Shown here one piece after another: positions 25,511-35,007 of a stretch of DNA of 64,000 nucleotides (position 1 is its first letter; each line of letters starts with the position of its first letter). The translations under genes and the position numbers were made by a program. The notes below the pieces were generated by a model. It had not been told where the DNA came from. It worked only from the letters and a program-made list of their open reading frames with translations, and ran no database searches. This stretch comes from Pseudooceanicola nitratireducens (GTDB lineage: Bacteria > Pseudomonadota > Alphaproteobacteria > Rhodobacterales > Rhodobacteraceae), in assembly GCF_900109195.1 (NCBI RefSeq), contig NZ_FNZG01000002.1:380191-444190 (forward strand). Reading direction: 5' to 3'.

Positions 25511-25978
25511 TCACGCGCCTTTCTCGGCGGGGATCAGCACAAGCGTGGCAGCGCCGATGAAGATCGCGATGTCGGCGACGTTGAAAGCAAAGGGATTGGT
25601 GATGCCGCAGCAGGACATGTTCAGGAAATCCGCAACCGCCCCGTACAGCACCCGGTCGACGACATTGCCAAGCGCGCCGCCGACCAGAAGGCCCGCCGCC
25701 ACCAGTCCGGCGCGGCGGGGTTTTTCGCGGTGCACCCAGTACAGCACACCGACCGAGATCACGAGGGCGATGGCGATCAGGATCCAGCGCGACAGATTCG
25801 TCCCGTCCGAGAACAGGCCGAAGTTGATGCCGGTGTTCCAGGCCATGCGCAGCGTCAGGAAGGGCGGCGCGACCTCGATCACGCCGCGTTCGATCAGGTT
25901 CAGCCCGTGCACGATGGCAAACTTTGAGATCTGGTCGATCACAAAGGCCACAAGGGCCGTCCAATAGACGATACGCAT
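25511..25978 (-). CDS. lspA: lipoprotein signal peptidase (signal peptidase II)
   Basis: Inner-membrane aspartyl protease that removes lipoprotein signal peptides after lipidation. 155 residues, four membrane helices. The catalytic pair is Asp108 in GALGNVVDRVLYG and Asp136 in FNVADIAIF; Asp15 in the first helix (FVIDQISKF) and the AWNTGINFGLF strand are also family features. ATG 25978 is 12 bases after the purH stop, suggesting cotranscription. The gene for a probable substrate, a DUF3035 lipoprotein, follows. Confidence 0.96.
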   Translation of the reverse strand: MRIVYWTALVAFVIDQISKFAIVHGLNLIERGVIEVAPPFLTLRMAWNTGINFGLFSDGTNLSRWILIAIALVISVGVLYWVHREKPRRAGLVAAGLLVGGALGNVVDRVLYGAVADFLNMSCCGITNPFAFNVADIAIFIGAATLVLIPAEKGA

Positions 25979-25990
25979 GCCCCCGGTGCC

Positions 25991-27580
25991 TTAGTGGCGG
26001 AAGTGGCGCATGCCGGTCAGCACCATGGCCAGACCTGCTTCGTCCGCGGCCGCGATGACCTCGTTGTCGCGCATCGACCCGCCGGGCTGGATCACCGCCG
26101 TCGCGCCCGCGTTCGCGGCGGCCAGAAGGCCGTCAGCGAAGGGGAAGAAGGCGTCGGAGGCCACGACCGAGCCCTTGGCGGGTGTTTCGCCCAGGCCCAG
26201 CTCATCCGCCATGCGCTGCGCCTTGTGGGCCGCGATGGTCGAACTGTCGACGCGGGACATCTGGCCGGCGCCGATGCCCACGGTCGCACCGTCCTTGGCA
26301 TAGACAATGGCGTTGGATTTCACGTGCTTGGCGACGGTCCAGGCGAACAGCAGGTCGGCCATTTCCTTTTCCGACGGCGCGCGCTTGGTCACCACCTTCA
26401 GGTCGTCCATGTCGATCCGGCCGTTGTCCTTGTCCTGGACCAGCAGGCCGCCCGCGACCTGGCGCAGGGTCAGCGACGCGGTGCGCGGATCGGCAAGGGC
26501 GTCGGTGGTCAGCAGGCGCAGGTTCTTCTTGGCGGCAAAGATTTCACGCGCGGCGGCGTCTGCGCCGGGGGCAATGACGACCTCGGTGAAGATCTGGGCG
26601 ATTTCCTCGGCGGTGGCGGCGTCCAGCGGCTGGTTCAGGGCAATGATACCCCCGAAGGCCGAGGTGCGGTCACAGTCGAAGGCGCGCAGGTAGGCGTCGC
26701 GCAGGTTCTCGCCCCGGGCCACGCCGCAGGGGTTGGCATGCTTGATGATGGCGCAGGCCGGGCCATTGGCGGGCAGGAATTCCGACACCAGTTCAAAGGC
26801 CGCATCGGTGTCGTTGATGTTGTTGTAGGACAGTTCCTTGCCCTGGTGCTGCGCGGCGGTCGACACGCCGGGGCGGACCGAGCCGTCGGTGTAGAAGGCC
26901 GCCGTCTGGTGCGGGTTCTCGCCATAGCGCAGGGTCTGGGCCAGGGTGCCGGCAAAGACGCGGCGGCGCGGGGCCTCTTCACCGATGGCACCGGCCATCC
27001 AGGTCGAGACGGCGGCGTCATAGGCCCCGGTGCGGGCATAGGCGATCTGGGCGTGGCGCTTGCGGAAGGCCAGGCTGGTCTGGCCATCGTTGGCCTTCAG
27101 TTCGTCGACAAGGATGCCGTAGTCCTCGACATCGACGATGGTGGTGACAAAGGCGTGGTTCTTGGCCGCGGCGCGGATCATCGCCGGGCCGCCGATGTCG
27201 ATGTTCTCGATGCAGGTGTCATAATCGGCACCCTTGGCCACGGTTTCCTCGAACGGATAAAGGTTCACGATCAGCAGGTCGATGCCCTCGATGCCGTGTT
27301 CGTTCATCGCGGCGACATGGGTGTCATTGTCGCGCAGGGCCAGCAGGCCGCCGTGCACCTTGGGGTGCAGGGTCTTGACGCGGCCGTCCATCATTTCCGG
27401 GAAGCCGGTGACATCGGCCACGTCGGTGACGTCCAGGCCGGCGTCGCGCAGCAGGCCGGCGCTCCCTCCGGTAGACAGCAGCTGGATGCCCATCCCGGCC
27501 AGCTCCTTGGCCAGATCGACCAGCCCAGTCTTGTCGGAAACGGAAATCAGCGCGCGGCGCACGGGGGTGAGGTCGGTCAT
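25991..27580 (-). CDS. purH: bifunctional AICAR formyltransferase / IMP cyclohydrolase
   Basis: Last two steps of de novo purine synthesis: formylation of AICAR with 10-formyl-THF, then ring closure to IMP. Of 529 residues the N-terminal methylglyoxal-synthase-like domain ([44 protein letters not shown]) is the cyclohydrolase. The larger C-terminal part is the transformylase, with the key KHANPCG element and a [10 protein letters not shown] segment. Full length with a normal C-terminus ([10 protein letters not shown]). Starts 25 bases after the heparinase-like gene and precedes lspA by 12 bases, as is usual in this bacterial group. Confidence 0.97.
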   Translation of the reverse strand: MTDLTPVRRALISVSDKTGLVDLAKELAGMGIQLLSTGGSAGLLRDAGLDVTDVADVTGFPEMMDGRVKTLHPKVHGGLLALRDNDTHVAAMNEHGIEGIDLLIVNLYPFEETVAKGADYDTCIENIDIGGPAMIRAAAKNHAFVTTIVDVEDYGILVDELKANDGQTSLAFRKRHAQIAYARTGAYDAAVSTWMAGAIGEEAPRRRVFAGTLAQTLRYGENPHQTAAFYTDGSVRPGVSTAAQHQGKELSYNNINDTDAAFELVSEFLPANGPACAIIKHANPCGVARGENLRDAYLRAFDCDRTSAFGGIIALNQPLDAATAEEIAQIFTEVVIAPGADAAAREIFAAKKNLRLLTTDALADPRTASLTLRQVAGGLLVQDKDNGRIDMDDLKVVTKRAPSEKEMADLLFAWTVAKHVKSNAIVYAKDGATVGIGAGQMSRVDSSTIAAHKAQRMADELGLGETPAKGSVVASDAFFPFADGLLAAANAGATAVIQPGGSMRDNEVIAAADEAGLAMVLTGMRHFRH

Positions 27581-27605
27581 CGTCTGGTGTGTCCCTTATC
27601 GACTG

Positions 27606-29348
27606 TCAGAGCGCCACGTCCATGCCATCGCGGTTCAGGTCGCGGATCGAGACCGGGGTGTCCTGCGCCTTGGACAGCGACCAGCGCACGCGGGTGGCAT
27701 GGTCTTTGGCCAAAGAGGACAGCACGATCTGGGTGGTCGCACGCGGCTTGAGGCGGTTCTTCTCCAGAAAGACGGAAGGTTCAAGGCGCAATTCGCCGCT
27801 GCCGTCATGCCGGAAGACCCAAAGTTCCCCTGATTTCAACGCCAGGGACACCGCAACGCCGCCCAGATCCAGCTGTGCCTCGACATCGGGATGCAGGTGA
27901 AACCGGATCTGGAAGGGGATGCCGCCGGGTTTCGACAGGTTGGTATAGCTGTCGAATCGGCGCTTGTGGTCATCCTCGATCGCGATCAGCAGGTCCTCTC
28001 CGGCCATGGCGCGGCCGTCGCTGGTCAGTTCCAGCGTGCGGGCGTGGGTCAGCCCGGTCAGCGGCATGTATCCGTCGTGCCCGGCCTGGAACCGCAGCCC
28101 GTCGTCGGCGCGGGTCATGCGCACGGGCACATGTTCGGGGCCGTCGATCAGCGGTTCGAACCGCCCGCGCCCCTTGGTGCCCAGTCGGGCGCTGGACTGG
28201 CCCTGAAGGCATAGCGTCGAATGGCTGGGCGTGGCGCGGCCGGCGCGGTGCCAGTCGATGCCAAAGCTGATGCCCGAGCCGCAGTTGACCACGACTGGCC
28301 GCCGCCCCGAGGTCAGTTCGAACGCCAGGGTCGAGGCATGGGCAATCAGCGCGCCGGCGTCATCCTCGGCCGGGGGGGCGGCATCGATGATGACGCTGGT
28401 CCGCCCGCCGGACAGCCGCGCATAGCCCATGGACAGCCCGTCGGAATGGCGGTGCTTGATGCCGCAGTTGGCCAGGGCGTGGTCCAGCTGGCCCTCGATC
28501 CCGCGTCCGCCGCCGTGAAACCGTGCCAGCCCGCCGTCCGCATGGCGCAGGGTGCGCAGGGTGGGCGCGATCCGGGCGATGGCGTCCGACACCGGCACCG
28601 AAGGCGCGCGGCCCGCATCGCCAAGCGCGGCATGGGTCCAGGTCAGCAGGGTGAAGATCTCCAGCAGCTCTTCGGGGTTGCGGGACACGATGCCGCCGGT
28701 GTCGTCGATCCGGTCGGCGCATTCCTTTTCCAGCGCACGGATCGCGCCGGCGGCGCGGGCGGGGGCGGGCGACAGGATCAGCGCGGCACAGACCAGCGCA
28801 CAGAGCGCCTCGAACCGGGGGAGACCGGGGGCGGCGCTGGTCCAGCGGCGCGACAGGAACCGCGTCTGGTGCGACAGGCTGCGCATATAGGCGCGGCGGG
28901 CGGTCTCGTCCTGGGTCTGCAGGGCGAAATCCGCGTGGTGGATCATGCGAATCAGCCGCCGTCCGGTCAGGTCCGGGGTCCAGCCGGGGCCGGTGCCCGA
29001 TCCGTGGCGGCGAATCCAGCCGGTGATCCAGCGTTGCGCCAGTTCGCGCGCGCGCAGGTCGGCAACGGCGGAGAGGTCATCCAGCCAGGTGAAGCCCTGC
29101 ACCTCGGCCTCGAAGGCGGCATCGGTGGTGGCCAGCGACCAGATCTCGCCCGAGGAATCCTCGACCAATGCACCGGCGAACATGAAGTTCCCGGCCATCA
29201 GCTGCCGCCCCTTGGCGAAACTGCCGAAGGATCGGGGATCGGGCGGCGTGGCAAATTCCCGCGCCGAGGGGCCAAGCGTGGTCCACCGCGCGATCACGCG
29301 GTCCATCACCCCGGGGACCGTGACCGGCCTTGGTATGCTGTCCGACAT
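27606..29348 (-). CDS. heparinase II/III family protein
   Basis: A 580-residue protein of the heparinase II/III family: an alpha-helical toroid N-terminal half (RELAQRWITGWIRRHG, TGRRLIRMIHHADF) and a C-terminal beta-sandwich (HSTLCLQGQSSARLG, GHDGYMPLTGLTHARTLEL). Founding members are polysaccharide lyases, but this version sits in a housekeeping block and has no signal peptide, so it is probably cytoplasmic with a different role. ATG 29348 is chosen over the frame to 29429, because the extra residues read through the rsmB-heparinase spacer. Between rsmB (95 bases) and purH (25 bases). Substrate unknown. Confidence 0.85.
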   Translation of the reverse strand: MSDSIPRPVTVPGVMDRVIARWTTLGPSAREFATPPDPRSFGSFAKGRQLMAGNFMFAGALVEDSSGEIWSLATTDAAFEAEVQGFTWLDDLSAVADLRARELAQRWITGWIRRHGSGTGPGWTPDLTGRRLIRMIHHADFALQTQDETARRAYMRSLSHQTRFLSRRWTSAAPGLPRFEALCALVCAALILSPAPARAAGAIRALEKECADRIDDTGGIVSRNPEELLEIFTLLTWTHAALGDAGRAPSVPVSDAIARIAPTLRTLRHADGGLARFHGGGRGIEGQLDHALANCGIKHRHSDGLSMGYARLSGGRTSVIIDAAPPAEDDAGALIAHASTLAFELTSGRRPVVVNCGSGISFGIDWHRAGRATPSHSTLCLQGQSSARLGTKGRGRFEPLIDGPEHVPVRMTRADDGLRFQAGHDGYMPLTGLTHARTLELTSDGRAMAGEDLLIAIEDDHKRRFDSYTNLSKPGGIPFQIRFHLHPDVEAQLDLGGVAVSLALKSGELWVFRHDGSGELRLEPSVFLEKNRLKPRATTQIVLSSLAKDHATRVRWSLSKAQDTPVSIRDLNRDGMDVAL

Positions 29349-29443
29349 CTTGCCTGTCTCTGCGCCTTGAGTTCTTGAGCTTGGACCGCGACTGGCACCA
29401 AGTCTATCCGTCGAGCGTGCAGAAATCACCGGCTATTCCTGGA

Positions 29444-30937
29444 TCAGGCGGGTTTGTGAAGAACCGCGCAGTAGAAGCCGTCCATGCCGCCGGTCTCGGC
29501 CCAGTAATCGGGGCGCAGGCGAAGCCCGCCTTCTTCGGTGATCCAGGCCGGGTCGATGCCGGGCAGGTCCAGCGCGGCGCGGTCCGTGGTCAGGCCGGGG
29601 TGGCGCGCCAGGGCTTCGTCCACCTGCACCTCGCCCTCGTCGGGAATCAGCGAACAGGTGCAAAACACCAGGCGGCCGCCGGGTTTCAGAAGCGACAGCG
29701 CGTGGTCGATCATCTGCGCCTGCAGGTCGATCAGGGCGCTGATGGTGCTGCCGTCCTGGGCATAGGGCAGGTCGGGGTGGCGGCGGATCGTGCCGGTGGC
29801 GGAACAGGGCGCGTCCAGCAGGATCGCGTCCCAGCCGTCCTCGGCAAAGTCCAGCGCGTCGCCGGTGACGATGCGGGCGGTCAGCCCGGTGCGGGTCAGG
29901 TTTTCCTCGATCCTTTCGCTGCGCGCGGGGGAAATATCCAGCGCGGTGACATCCGCCCCGGCCGAGGCCAGCTGCATCGTCTTGCCGCCCGGCGCGGCGC
30001 AAAGATCCAGCACCTTTTCGCCGGGCTTGGCCGCCAGGATCCGCGCGGGCAGCGCGGCGGCGGCGTCCTGCACCCACCACGTGCCGGCGTCAAAGCCGGG
30101 CAGGGCGGACACCTGGACCGATCGGTCCACCCGCAGGCTGCCCGTGGGCAGGATCTGTGCGTCGATCTGGGCCGAAAGCGGTTCGGCCAGCTTCTGCTCA
30201 CGCAGGGTCAGGTCCAGCGGCGCGCCACGGGCGTGGGCGGCTTCGCAGGCGGTGATGACCTCGTCTCCCCAGGCCATGACCAGCGGCTCACGCAGCCATT
30301 CCGGCAGGCGCGACGGGCTGCGGTCGGCCCAGGCGGCGGGGGCCACATCGGCGACGCGGCGCAGCACGGCATTCGCCATGCCCTTGGCCTGTTTATAGCG
30401 ATGCATGGCCGAGATCTGGGTGACGGCGGCGTTCACCACGCCATGGGCGGCCTCGCCGGTTGCCAGTTCATAGGCGGCGATACGCAGGACGTTCTGCACC
30501 GGCGGCGCCGGGATGCGTTCGATGAACTGCGCCAGCAGCGCGTCCAGAGGGTCGAGGTTGCGCAGGGTTTCGGTGGCCAGACGCTGCGCGCGGGCGCGGT
30601 CGGCGGGCTCCATCCGGGCGAGGGGGCCGGTGCGGCCCGTCAGCTCGGCCAGGGTTTCCTGATCTTCGAGAACAGCACAGACCAAGCGATGCGCGGCGCG
30701 GCGGGGATCCATCGGGCGGGCGGGACGATCCGGGCGGTCGCTGTCCTGCGGCCGGTTGCCCTGAGCTTTACCCTGGGGACCACCGGGCCTGCGGCCCATG
30801 GGTTTGCCGGTTCCCTTTCCGGGGCCTTTGTTGGGGCCTTTATGGGGGCCTTTGCCTTTGGACATGCCTCCGGCACCACCGGCCTTGCGGGGGCCGGTTC
30901 TGCGGGACGGATCATTGGGCTTGCGTGGGGGCGTCAT
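29444..30937 (-). CDS. rsmB: RsmB/NOP-family rRNA cytosine-C5 methyltransferase with basic N-terminal extension
   Basis: SAM-dependent methylation of cytosine C5, in E. coli at 16S rRNA C967. A NusB-like RNA-binding domain begins at about residue 76 (MDPRRAAHRLVCAVLEDQ), followed by the methyltransferase with KVLDLCAAPGGKTMQLA and the two motif cysteines in LLDAPCSATGT and FCTCSLIPDEGE. The first 75 residues are a lysine/glycine/proline repeat (KGPHKGPNKGPGKG) ahead of an RPDR-rich stretch. The long start at 30937 is supported by AAGGAG nine bases upstream. Divergent from the DUF1674 gene and first of the rsmB-heparinase-purH-lspA-DUF3035 series. Assignment to the exact site C967 is by homology. 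Confidence 0.92.
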   Translation of the reverse strand: MTPPRKPNDPSRRTGPRKAGGAGGMSKGKGPHKGPNKGPGKGTGKPMGRRPGGPQGKAQGNRPQDSDRPDRPARPMDPRRAAHRLVCAVLEDQETLAELTGRTGPLARMEPADRARAQRLATETLRNLDPLDALLAQFIERIPAPPVQNVLRIAAYELATGEAAHGVVNAAVTQISAMHRYKQAKGMANAVLRRVADVAPAAWADRSPSRLPEWLREPLVMAWGDEVITACEAAHARGAPLDLTLREQKLAEPLSAQIDAQILPTGSLRVDRSVQVSALPGFDAGTWWVQDAAAALPARILAAKPGEKVLDLCAAPGGKTMQLASAGADVTALDISPARSERIEENLTRTGLTARIVTGDALDFAEDGWDAILLDAPCSATGTIRRHPDLPYAQDGSTISALIDLQAQMIDHALSLLKPGGRLVFCTCSLIPDEGEVQVDEALARHPGLTTDRAALDLPGIDPAWITEEGGLRLRPDYWAETGGMDGFYCAVLHKPA

Positions 30938-31002
30938 CGCGCTCTCCTTGCCGGTCTCAAGTCGCGCGGTATATCATGGAGCGTCACAGAAGGAAGCCAA
31001 AG

Positions 31003-31197
31003 ATGAGCGACGCCCCCTCGGGCAAGGAATTGCCCGCCGATCTTCCCCCCGCTGCGCAACGTGCGCTGGCCGAGGCCGAGGAGCGCCGGAAACTGGCCGA
31101 AGCCGAGGCGCTTCCGCCCGAGCTGGGTGGGCGCGACGGGCCGGAACCGGTGCGCTATGGCGACTGGGAAAGAAAGGGAATCGCGGTCGATTTCTGA
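31003..31197 (+). CDS. DUF1674 protein (SDHAF4-like)
   Basis: A 64-residue protein of the DUF1674 family. The conserved C-terminus GGRDGPEPVRYGDWERKGIA is the mark of the family; eukaryotic relatives (SDHAF4/Sdh8) help flavinylated succinate dehydrogenase subunit A to assemble. The N-terminal half is a charged helix (AAQRALAEAEERRKLAEAEA). Cytoplasmic, no signal. ATG 31003 has AAGGAAG seven to thirteen bases upstream; the frame back to 30925 lies over the rsmB start and is rejected. No sdh genes are adjacent in this window. Confidence 0.88.
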   Translation: MSDAPSGKELPADLPPAAQRALAEAEERRKLAEAEALPPELGGRDGPEPVRYGDWERKGIAVDF

Positions 31198-31259
31198 TCC
31201 GCGATCCCGTTTGTGCGCCTGATCCGGGGTGGATCCCCGGCAGGCGTTACGGTGAAAGA

Positions 31260-31282
31260 CCGGGCCAAAAGACCCAGCCCGG
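31260..31282 (-). terminator. weak terminator-like hairpin after dapB
   Basis: CCGGGC-N11-GCCCGG directly beside the dapB stop (31284). On the minus strand it is followed by TCTTT. The long loop makes it a weak call. Confidence 0.4.
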
Positions 31283-31283
31283 C

Positions 31284-32093
31284 TTAAAGCCCCAGAACGT
31301 CCAGCATCGAATATTCGCCCGCGTCCTTGCCCTGTGCCCAAAGGGCGGCGCGCAGCGCCCCCTTGGAGAACAGGCTGCGGTCGTCGGCCACGTGGCGCAG
31401 GGTCAGCCGTTCGCCCGGCCCGGCAAAGATCACGTCGTGTTCGCCCACGATGCCGCCGCCGCGGATCACGGCAAACCCGATGTCGCCGCTTTTGCGCGCC
31501 CCGGTGATGCCGTCGCGGCCCCGGTCGGCCACATCGGCCAGCTTGACGCCCCGGCCCTCGGCCGCAGCTTCGCCCAGCATCAGCGCGGTGCCCGAGGGCG
31601 CGTCGACCTTGCGGTTGTGATGCGCCTCGACCACCTCGATGTCGTAATCTTCGTCCAGGGCGGCGGCGACCTTTTTCACCAGCACGGTCAGAAGGTTGAC
31701 GCCCAGGGACATGTTGCCGGCGCGGATGATGACGGTGCCTCTGGCGCTGTCGGCGATGGCGGCCAGGTCGTCATCGGTGAACCCGGTGGTGCCGATGATA
31801 TGCGCGGTGCCCGTGGTGGCGGCGACCTTGGCCAGCGCCACGGTGGCCGAAGGCGCGGTGAAATCCAGCACCGCGTCGGCCCCGGTCAGCGTGGCCTGCG
31901 CGTCGTCCGAGACGATCACGCCCAGCTCGCCCGCGCCCAGGCACAGCCCCAGATCCTTGCCGACCCAGTCGTGGCCGGGGCGTTCCAGCGCGCCGGTCAG
32001 CCGGGCCTTGTCGCTGGCCCGGACGGTTTCGATCAGCATGCGGCCCATGCGGCCCGAGGCACCCGTGACCACGATTCCGGGAAGTTCGCTCAT
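31284..32093 (-). CDS. dapB: 4-hydroxy-tetrahydrodipicolinate reductase
   Basis: NAD(P)H-dependent reduction in the diaminopimelate/lysine pathway. 269 residues, normal for the family. The nucleotide-binding loop is [10 protein letters not shown] (11-20), and the substrate and catalytic segment is [16 protein letters not shown] (156-171) with His158/His159 and Lys162. It starts at ATG 32093 and is divergent from rbfA with 84 bases between the starts, so the two share an upstream region. No other lysine gene is adjacent. Confidence 0.96.
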   Translation of the reverse strand: MSELPGIVVTGASGRMGRMLIETVRASDKARLTGALERPGHDWVGKDLGLCLGAGELGVIVSDDAQATLTGADAVLDFTAPSATVALAKVAATTGTAHIIGTTGFTDDDLAAIADSARGTVIIRAGNMSLGVNLLTVLVKKVAAALDEDYDIEVVEAHHNRKVDAPSGTALMLGEAAAEGRGVKLADVADRGRDGITGARKSGDIGFAVIRGGGIVGEHDVIFAGPGERLTLRHVADDRSLFSKGALRAALWAQGKDAGEYSMLDVLGL

Positions 32094-32177
32094 TTCATCG
32101 GTCCTTTGTCGTTCACGCCTTGCTTACCGTCGCGCGCCCGTCTTGGCAAAGGGGCGGTATAGGTCTATCTGCGGGGG

Positions 32178-32576
32178 ATGAGCAAAAACATCCATCACGA
32201 CGGGCCGGGGCCCTCTCAGCGGCAGCTGCGCGTGGGCGAAACCATTCGCCGTGCCCTGTCCGAGATCCTGATGCGGGGCGATATCCACGACCCCGACCTG
32301 AACCGCCTGTCGATCACCGTGGGCGAGGTGCGGACTTCGCCCGACCTGAAGATCGCGACCGCCTATGTGCTGCCCCTGGGCGGCTCGGGGCAGGACGTGG
32401 TGGTCGAGCTTCTGGCGCGCAACAAGAACGAATTGCGCCGGGCCATCGGCAAGAAGCTGGGCCTGAAGTACACGCCCGACCTGCGGTTCCGTCTGGACGA
32501 GACCTTCGACCGGATGGACGACACCCGCCGCCTGTTTTCGCAGGATGACGTGCGGCGCGACGTCGAAGACGAGTGA
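32178..32576 (+). CDS. rbfA: ribosome-binding factor A
   Basis: Binds the free 30S subunit and is needed for 16S rRNA maturation. The 132-residue protein contains [41 protein letters not shown] (with the second strand of the KH-like fold) and [21 protein letters not shown]. The C-terminal acidic tail ([11 protein letters not shown]) is typical. First gene of the rbfA-truB-rpsO-pnp backbone; a DUF2233 gene starts seven bases after its stop. No clear promoter was resolved in the 84 bases shared with dapB. Confidence 0.95.
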   Translation: MSKNIHHDGPGPSQRQLRVGETIRRALSEILMRGDIHDPDLNRLSITVGEVRTSPDLKIATAYVLPLGGSGQDVVVELLARNKNELRRAIGKKLGLKYTPDLRFRLDETFDRMDDTRRLFSQDDVRRDVEDE

Positions 32577-32583
32577 TCCCGGA

Positions 32584-33330
32584 ATGCTGCGCGCCCCGCT
32601 GGTTGCCGCACTGCTGATCGGCTGGGCCCTGCCCGCCGCGGCGGTCGATTGCGACCGGACGGATTACGAGGGGCGCAGCTATACGATCTGTCAGGTGGAT
32701 GCGGGCCAGGAAGACCTGGCGCTGTTCCTGAACAACGCCGGTGGCGCGCCCTATGGCAGCTTCAAGGCGGTGCGCGAGGCGCTGGCGCAGGACGGCCGCG
32801 ACCTGGCTTTTGCGATGAACGCGGGCATGTACCACGAAGACCGCAGCCCCGTGGGTCTTTACCGTGAGAATGGCAAAGAGGCGCGCGCCGTGGTGTCCAA
32901 CCCCGGCCCGGGCAACTTCGGGATGCTGCCCAATGGGGTCTTCTGTTTCGGTCCCGGCCGCGCCGAGGTGATCGAGACGCTGGCCTTCAACGCCCGCCCT
33001 GAAGGTGACTGCCCCAATGCCACGCAATCGGGGCCGATGCTGGTGATCGACGGCGATCTGCACCCGCGGTTCCTGGTCGACAGCACCTCGCGCTATATCC
33101 GCAACGGGGTGGGGACCAGTGATGATGGCACCACCGCCTGGTTTGCCATGTCCGATCTGCCTGTGACCTTCCACGAATTCGGGTCGTTGTTCCGGGATCG
33201 GCTGGGGGTGCGGCAGGCGCTGTATTTCGACGGCAATGTCTCGCGCCTTTATGCGCCGCAGATCGGGCGCAGTGACCTGGGCGTGCGGATGGGGCCGATC
33301 GTCGGCGTCGTGGTTTCGGCGGGCGAATAA
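32584..33330 (+). CDS. secreted phosphodiester glycosidase (DUF2233/NAGPA) family protein
   Basis: A 248-residue exported protein of the phosphodiester glycosidase family, related to the human 'uncovering enzyme' that removes N-acetylglucosamine from a phosphodiester. Signal peptide MLRAPLVAALLIGWALPAAA, then domain motifs FAMNAGMYHEDRSPVGLY, NFGMLPNGVFCF, ATQSGPMLVIDG and YFDGNVSRLYAP, which are the family's conserved blocks. ATG 32584 is seven bases after the rbfA stop with little ribosome-binding signal, so it may rely on coupling to rbfA. The natural substrate is unknown; a cell-envelope sugar-phosphodiester is one possibility. Confidence 0.87.
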   Translation: MLRAPLVAALLIGWALPAAAVDCDRTDYEGRSYTICQVDAGQEDLALFLNNAGGAPYGSFKAVREALAQDGRDLAFAMNAGMYHEDRSPVGLYRENGKEARAVVSNPGPGNFGMLPNGVFCFGPGRAEVIETLAFNARPEGDCPNATQSGPMLVIDGDLHPRFLVDSTSRYIRNGVGTSDDGTTAWFAMSDLPVTFHEFGSLFRDRLGVRQALYFDGNVSRLYAPQIGRSDLGVRMGPIVGVVVSAGE

Positions 33331-33464
33331 CGCCCCGGATAGCACCCCGAACAGCGCTGTCGGCGCAGTGGGCAATCAGACGCGCAGAAACCCCGTGCAT
33401 TGACGGGCGGGACGCAGCAGGCTAGGCCCGCCGACCGAAAGCAGATCCGCAGGACGAGGACGAT

Positions 33465-34370
33465 ATGGCACGCAGACGCAAAGGCCGCGACATCCATGGC
33501 TGGCTGGTGGTGGACAAGCCCGCCAGCATCACCTCGAACGCGGTGGTCAACAAGGTGAAATGGGCCTTCGAGGCGAAGAAGGCGGGCCATGCCGGCACGC
33601 TGGACCCCGAGGCGACGGGCGTGTTGGCCGTGGCCCTGGGCGAGGCGACCAAGACCGTGCCCTTCGTCACCGATGCGCTGAAGGCCTATGAATTCACCGT
33701 GCGGCTGGGGCAGGCGACCAATACCGACGATGCGGAAGGCGAGGTGATCGCGCAAAGCGACGCGCGCCCCACGGATGACGAAATCAAGGAAGCCCTGAAC
33801 GGTTTCGTCGGCGACATCCAGCAGGTGCCGCCGCAGTTCTCGGCGGTGAAGATCGACGGCGAACGCGCCTATAAACGTGCCCGCGACGGCGAAGAGATGG
33901 AGCTGGCCGCGCGTCCCCTCTGGGTCGAAAGCCTGGTGATGCTGGACCGGCCGGATGCCGATCACGTGGTGCTGGAACTGGTCTGCGGCAAGGGCGGCTA
34001 TGTTCGGTCGGTCGCGCGGGATCTGGGCAAGGTGCTGGGCTGCCTCGGCCATGTACTGCGCCTGCGCCGGGTCTGGTCCGGCCCCTTCAACGCTGAAGAC
34101 GGCGTCACCATGGACCGCATTCAGGAACTGGCCCGCAGCGAAGAGATCGACAGCCTTCTGCTGCCCATGGATCTGGCGCTGGAGTGCATGCCCGAGGTCA
34201 AGGCGACCGACGAAAGCGTCGTGCGCCTGAAGAACGGCAACCCCGGGATGGTCATCGCGCAGGGCGTTGAATACGGGGAAGAATGCTGGGCCAGCCACAA
34301 TGGCGTGCCGGTGGCCGTGGGGCATTTCAAGGCGGGCGAATTGCACCCGAACCGGGTCTTCGTGCTGTGA
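33465..34370 (+). CDS. truB: tRNA pseudouridine-55 synthase
   Basis: Forms pseudouridine at position 55 in the T-loop of tRNAs. The 301-residue protein has the catalytic Asp47 in [34 protein letters not shown], and [24 protein letters not shown], all hallmark segments of TruB. ATG 33465 is preceded by AGGACGAGGA. It is separated from rbfA by the DUF2233 gene and 134 bases, and its stop overlaps the GTG start of a DUF1643 gene. Confidence 0.97.
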   Translation: MARRRKGRDIHGWLVVDKPASITSNAVVNKVKWAFEAKKAGHAGTLDPEATGVLAVALGEATKTVPFVTDALKAYEFTVRLGQATNTDDAEGEVIAQSDARPTDDEIKEALNGFVGDIQQVPPQFSAVKIDGERAYKRARDGEEMELAARPLWVESLVMLDRPDADHVVLELVCGKGGYVRSVARDLGKVLGCLGHVLRLRRVWSGPFNAEDGVTMDRIQELARSEEIDSLLLPMDLALECMPEVKATDESVVRLKNGNPGMVIAQGVEYGEECWASHNGVPVAVGHFKAGELHPNRVFVL

Positions 34371-34912
34371 TCGTCACCCGCAGGTTCCAGAAGGGGGATG
34401 CGGCGTCGGTTGCGGACTATTCCCCCTGTGACCTGTACCGCTATTCCCTGACCCGGGTCTGGGACGATGCCCTGCCGCGTGTGGTGTTCGTGATGCTCAA
34501 CCCTTCGGTCGCGACCGAGGTGCAGAACGACCCCACGGTGGAACGCTGTGAAAGGCGCGCGCGTGTGCTGGGCTACGGGGCCTTCCGGGTGGTAAACATC
34601 TTTGCCTTCCGCGCCACCGACCCCCGCGTCCTGAAACAGGCCGAGGCACCAGAGGGGCCGGGCAATGACGCGGCGCTGCGCGATGCCGTGGCCTGGGCCG
34701 GTGAGCACGGGCATGTGGTGGCGGGCTGGGGTGCCCATGGGGCGCATCGCGGCCGGGGCGCGCAGGTGGCGCGCCTGTTGAGGGATCTGGGCTGTGCGCC
34801 GCGTCACCTTGGTCTGTCCAAGGCGGGCCATCCGCGCCATCCGCTGTATATCGCCTATGCCCAGCAGCCCGAAGCCTGGGATCCGGAGGCGCTGGCGGCG
34901 CTGATCGGCTGA
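34367..34912 (+). CDS. DUF1643 family protein
   Basis: A 181-residue protein of DUF1643. Family blocks: [60 protein letters not shown] and [20 protein letters not shown]. These proteins are found scattered in bacteria and phages; their reaction is not established. The start is GTG at 34367, overlapping the truB stop by four bases (GTGA); the longer frame from 34283 lies inside truB and is rejected. Cotranscribed with truB. Confidence 0.87.
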   Translation: MIVTRRFQKGDAASVADYSPCDLYRYSLTRVWDDALPRVVFVMLNPSVATEVQNDPTVERCERRARVLGYGAFRVVNIFAFRATDPRVLKQAEAPEGPGNDAALRDAVAWAGEHGHVVAGWGAHGAHRGRGAQVARLLRDLGCAPRHLGLSKAGHPRHPLYIAYAQQPEAWDPEALAALIG

Positions 34913-34920
34913 TCCCGCCG

Positions 34921-34939
34921 TTCGCAATCGCTTAACCAT
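34921..34939 (+). promoter_or_regulatory. CtrA-like half-site upstream of the RTX-like gene
   Basis: TTCG-N7-TTAACCAT. The right half is the classic CtrA half-site TTAA(CCAT), while the left half differs from TTAA at two of four positions. It ends 68 bases before the RTX-like start. CtrA regulates motility and secretion genes in this bacterial group; binding here is a guess from one good half-site. Confidence 0.25.
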
Positions 34940-35007
34940 AAGTCGCGGAAAGCTTTGCGTTTTCAGCGGGGTGAAGCGTATTCAGAGGCCCTTGTTGGGG
35001 GGCTGCC

